Assembly: GCA_030589835.1 (NCBI GenBank)
Contig: JAUUZS010000027.1
Span: 1-14,937 of the forward strand
Origin: Cyclobacteriaceae bacterium
GTDB lineage: Bacteria > Bacteroidota > Bacteroidia > Cytophagales > Cyclobacteriaceae
DNA: 14,937 bases
Direction of reading: 5' to 3'
This document shows positions 13,756 through 14,937 of this stretch, in pieces. The position numbers and the translations under genes are program-made. Every line of letters begins with the position of its first letter. The first letter of the stretch is position 1. A model generated the notes under the pieces. The model ran no database searches and was not told where the DNA came from. It was given only the letters and a program-made list of their open reading frames with translations.

Positions 13756-14481
13756 TTGGAAGCTTTCATTTCTCCCTCAATTGTTTTTAGTGCCATTTTC
13801 CTTGTAGCCATTCTTGGTTTTGTTTTAAAAAAAATCAATTTTAACGGCGCCATCACTGGAGCAGCATTGGCAATAATCATCTTTCTTGGCGGGGGATTAG
13901 AAAGTTTGATCGCTTTATTGATATTTTTTGTCCTGGGCTCTTATGCCTCTTCCTGGAAAAAAGATTTCAAAAAACAATATAGCCTGACGCAAGAAAATGA
14001 GGGAAAAAGAGGCGTAGCCAATGTGCTGGCCAATGGAGGCATTGCCGGATGCCTGGCCATTTTTGCACTGCTAGCACAAGATCATCATCACATCATGGTC
14101 ATGATGATTATATCCAGCTTTGCCACCGCTTGTTCGGATACGCTATCTTCGGAATTGGGGAATATTTACGGTAAAAAATATTTCGATATTGCTACCCTGA
14201 AATCCTCCAAAAGAGGCTTGGATGGCACCATTAGCAAGCAAGGTTTGTGGTTTGGCTTACTGGGCAGTACGGCAGTAGCACTTGGTACTTTCGCAATCCA
14301 TAAAGATTACGCCCTGGCACTCATCATTACATTTAGTGGGTTTTTAGGGAATATCATCGACTCATTATTGGGAGCTACCTTACAGCGAAAGGGACATTTA
14401 AACAATCACCAGGTCAACTTTCTGGCAACCCTGGCAGGATCGCTCTTCAGTCTGCTATTGTGGTATATGGTAAATGGATAG
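13756..14481 (+). CDS. DUF92/TMEM19-family integral membrane protein (TTG start)
   Basis: A 241-residue polytopic membrane protein with about six to seven hydrophobic segments (roughly 8-24, 31-44, 48-63, 95-107, 113-127, 164-180, 185-207 and 221-238). The DUF92 signatures are present: RGVANVLANGG (85-95), ACSDTLSSELG (125-135), GLDGTISKQG (154-163) and GNIIDSLLGATLQ (198-210). Plant members include VTE6, a phytyl-phosphate kinase; bacterial members are mostly uncharacterised, so polyprenyl/phytyl phosphate metabolism is only a family-level hint. No ATG lies near the expected N-terminus. The TTG at 13756 gives the usual short lead into the first membrane helix. It follows the XRE gene by 27 bases in the same frame, so the two are probably co-transcribed. 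The family call is strong; the exact start is less certain. Confidence 0.9.
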   Translation: MEAFISPSIVFSAIFLVAILGFVLKKINFNGAITGAALAIIIFLGGGLESLIALLIFFVLGSYASSWKKDFKKQYSLTQENEGKRGVANVLANGGIAGCLAIFALLAQDHHHIMVMMIISSFATACSDTLSSELGNIYGKKYFDIATLKSSKRGLDGTISKQGLWFGLLGSTAVALGTFAIHKDYALALIITFSGFLGNIIDSLLGATLQRKGHLNNHQVNFLATLAGSLFSLLLWYMVNG

Positions 14482-14644
14482 TGCTATCGGTTGTAGTAAG
14501 GAGAAGATTTTGGCTCTGTACATGCAATTAAAAATAAAGGATATCAAGCTCAAAAACGCTTTCAGATTGCTCTTCCATTTTATTTGCTTTTCCGGTTATC
14601 TTTTGGGGAAAATATAGCTCGGAGACATCAATGAGAATAGAAAG

Positions 14645-14676
14645 AGATTACTTCGTCGTTCCTCCTCGTAATGACG
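14645..14676. repeat. REP-like element with CGTCGTT ... AATGACG palindrome
   Basis: GATTACTTCGTCGTTCCTCC followed by TCGTAATGACG is a short element with imperfect inverted arms (14654-14660 and 14670-14676, one mismatch). Very similar sequences (ATTRCTTCGTCGTTCC ... AATGACG) are familiar to me as dispersed intergenic repeats in many bacterial genomes. Its function is unknown. Confidence 0.55.
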
Positions 14677-14730
14677 GACAAAATTGGTTTGGTCTCGATG
14701 GCGTTTGTAAACTATGCCGTCCTTTTTCTT

Positions 14731-14787
14731 CCTTTTTAGCTTTTACCTTTTAGCCTTTTTACCTTTTAGCCTTTTAGCCTTTTTTTC
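14731..14787. repeat. CCTTTTAGC-type tandem low-complexity tract
   Basis: CCTTTTAGC and variants (CTTTTTAGC, TTTTACC) are repeated about six times in a strand-biased pyrimidine tract. It runs directly into the CACTGCC-containing tandem repeat. Slipped-strand expansion or contraction would be expected here. Confidence 0.6.
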
Positions 14788-14790
14788 TGC

Positions 14791-14850
14791 CACTGCCACT
14801 GCTCCTACTCTTCACTGCCACTGCTCCTACTCTTCACTGCCACTTCCCCA
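14791..14850. repeat. 22-bp tandem repeat, about 2.5 copies, built on CACTGCC
   Basis: A 22-base unit (CACTGCCACTGC plus TCCTACTCTT) occurs perfectly at 14791-14812 and 14813-14834, with a degenerate partial third copy to about 14850. The heptamer at its head is the one iterated at 11014-11066. No spacers of the CRISPR kind are present. Confidence 0.8.
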
Positions 14851-14864
14851 ACCAATATCTACCT

Positions 14865-14937
14865 CTAAAACCTAACCACCGGTATGAAAACCTCAAAGGA
14901 ATGCTGCAAACCTTCCTGACGTGGATCTTCGTTCAGC
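14865..14937 (-). CDS. Possible C-terminal end of a minus-strand gene
   Basis: On the minus strand the frame entering from the window edge reads LNEDPRQEGLQ then HSFEVFIPVVRF and a TAG stop (complement of 14865-14867), 23 residues in all. The amphipathic last strand ending in phenylalanine resembles the C-terminus of an outer-membrane beta-barrel, but the piece is too short to identify. The other two minus frames carry early stops or lack this character. The gene's body lies outside the window. Confidence 0.35.
   Translation of the reverse strand, partial: LNEDPRQEGLQHSFEVFIPVVRF

Larger units (their letters stand above)
14482..14864. other. Gene-free, repeat-rich intergenic stretch
   Basis: No protein-like frame is seen here. 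The right half holds a CGTCGTT/AATGACG palindrome (14654-14676), an iterated CCTTTTAGC tract (about 14731-14787) and a 22-bp tandem repeat (14791-14850). The left part (14482-14640) shows only a 31-codon frame of no recognisable character. Confidence 0.75.

Noticed and set aside
14522..14617. A 31-codon plus-strand frame after the DUF92 gene
   Set aside because: It has no promoter, no ribosome binding site and no recognisable composition; chance frames of this length are common.
14791..14850. Tandem repeat considered as a CRISPR array
   Set aside because: The units abut directly with no unique spacers, there are fewer than three full copies and no cas genes are present.
14883..14918. ATG near the right edge that might open a plus-strand gene
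   Set aside because: The frame reaches TGA after eleven codons, and the minus-strand frame over the same bases looks more like coding sequence.

Overview
The window reads as chromosomal DNA from a member of the Bacteroidota, most likely Cytophagia-like. The signs are low-to-moderate G+C, several copies of the Bacteroidota sigma-factor -7 element TAnnTTTG in front of genes, almost no Shine-Dalgarno sequences, and lineage-typical proteins: a PD40/OmpA protein of PorE-like architecture, a DUF6588-like secreted protein and an XRE-DUF4870-like regulator. No phage, transposase, CRISPR array, tRNA or rRNA gene is visible. Most genes are housekeeping or stress genes.

Layout. (1) 1-663, minus strand: a Fur/PerR-type repressor followed by a 2-Cys peroxiredoxin cut by the window edge, probably an oxidative-stress operon with a palindromic operator candidate at the repressor start. 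(2) 829-1887, plus: a secreted/outer-membrane protein of unknown function. (3) 2121-4382, plus: aconitase, followed at 4450-4659 by a long rod-shaped inverted-repeat structure with a central bubble and an intrinsic terminator, interpreted as a 6S-like regulatory RNA gene. (4) 4850-9053, minus: a secreted histidine-phosphatase-family protein, a 772-residue PorE-like OmpA protein with its own strong terminator, and a small secreted protein of unknown function. (5) 9166-10206, minus: a Tas-type aldo/keto reductase. (6) 10495-14481, plus: a small HEAT/ARM-like helical protein, the cysE-cysM cysteine-synthesis operon, a membrane-anchored XRE regulator and a DUF92/TMEM19-family membrane protein. (7) 14482-14937: a gene-poor tail packed with short repeats, ending in the possible C-terminus of a minus-strand gene.

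How the genes work together. Clear functional pairs are the PerR-like repressor with the peroxiredoxin (peroxide sensing and removal) and CysE with CysM (O-acetylserine synthesis, then sulfhydrylation), whose reading frames are two bases apart. Aconitase feeds the TCA cycle. The other genes look like independent transcription units.

Most unusual content: the 6S-like RNA candidate; the PerR-like protein that keeps all five regulatory-metal ligands but has lost the structural zinc cysteines; an OmpA domain lacking its usual peptidoglycan-binding aspartate; an ATTGA/TCAAT array spaced at about one helical turn; and several families of intergenic repeats (CCTGCC palindromes, CACTGCC heptamers, a CGTCGTT/AATGACG palindrome). 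No wholly new multi-gene system was found.
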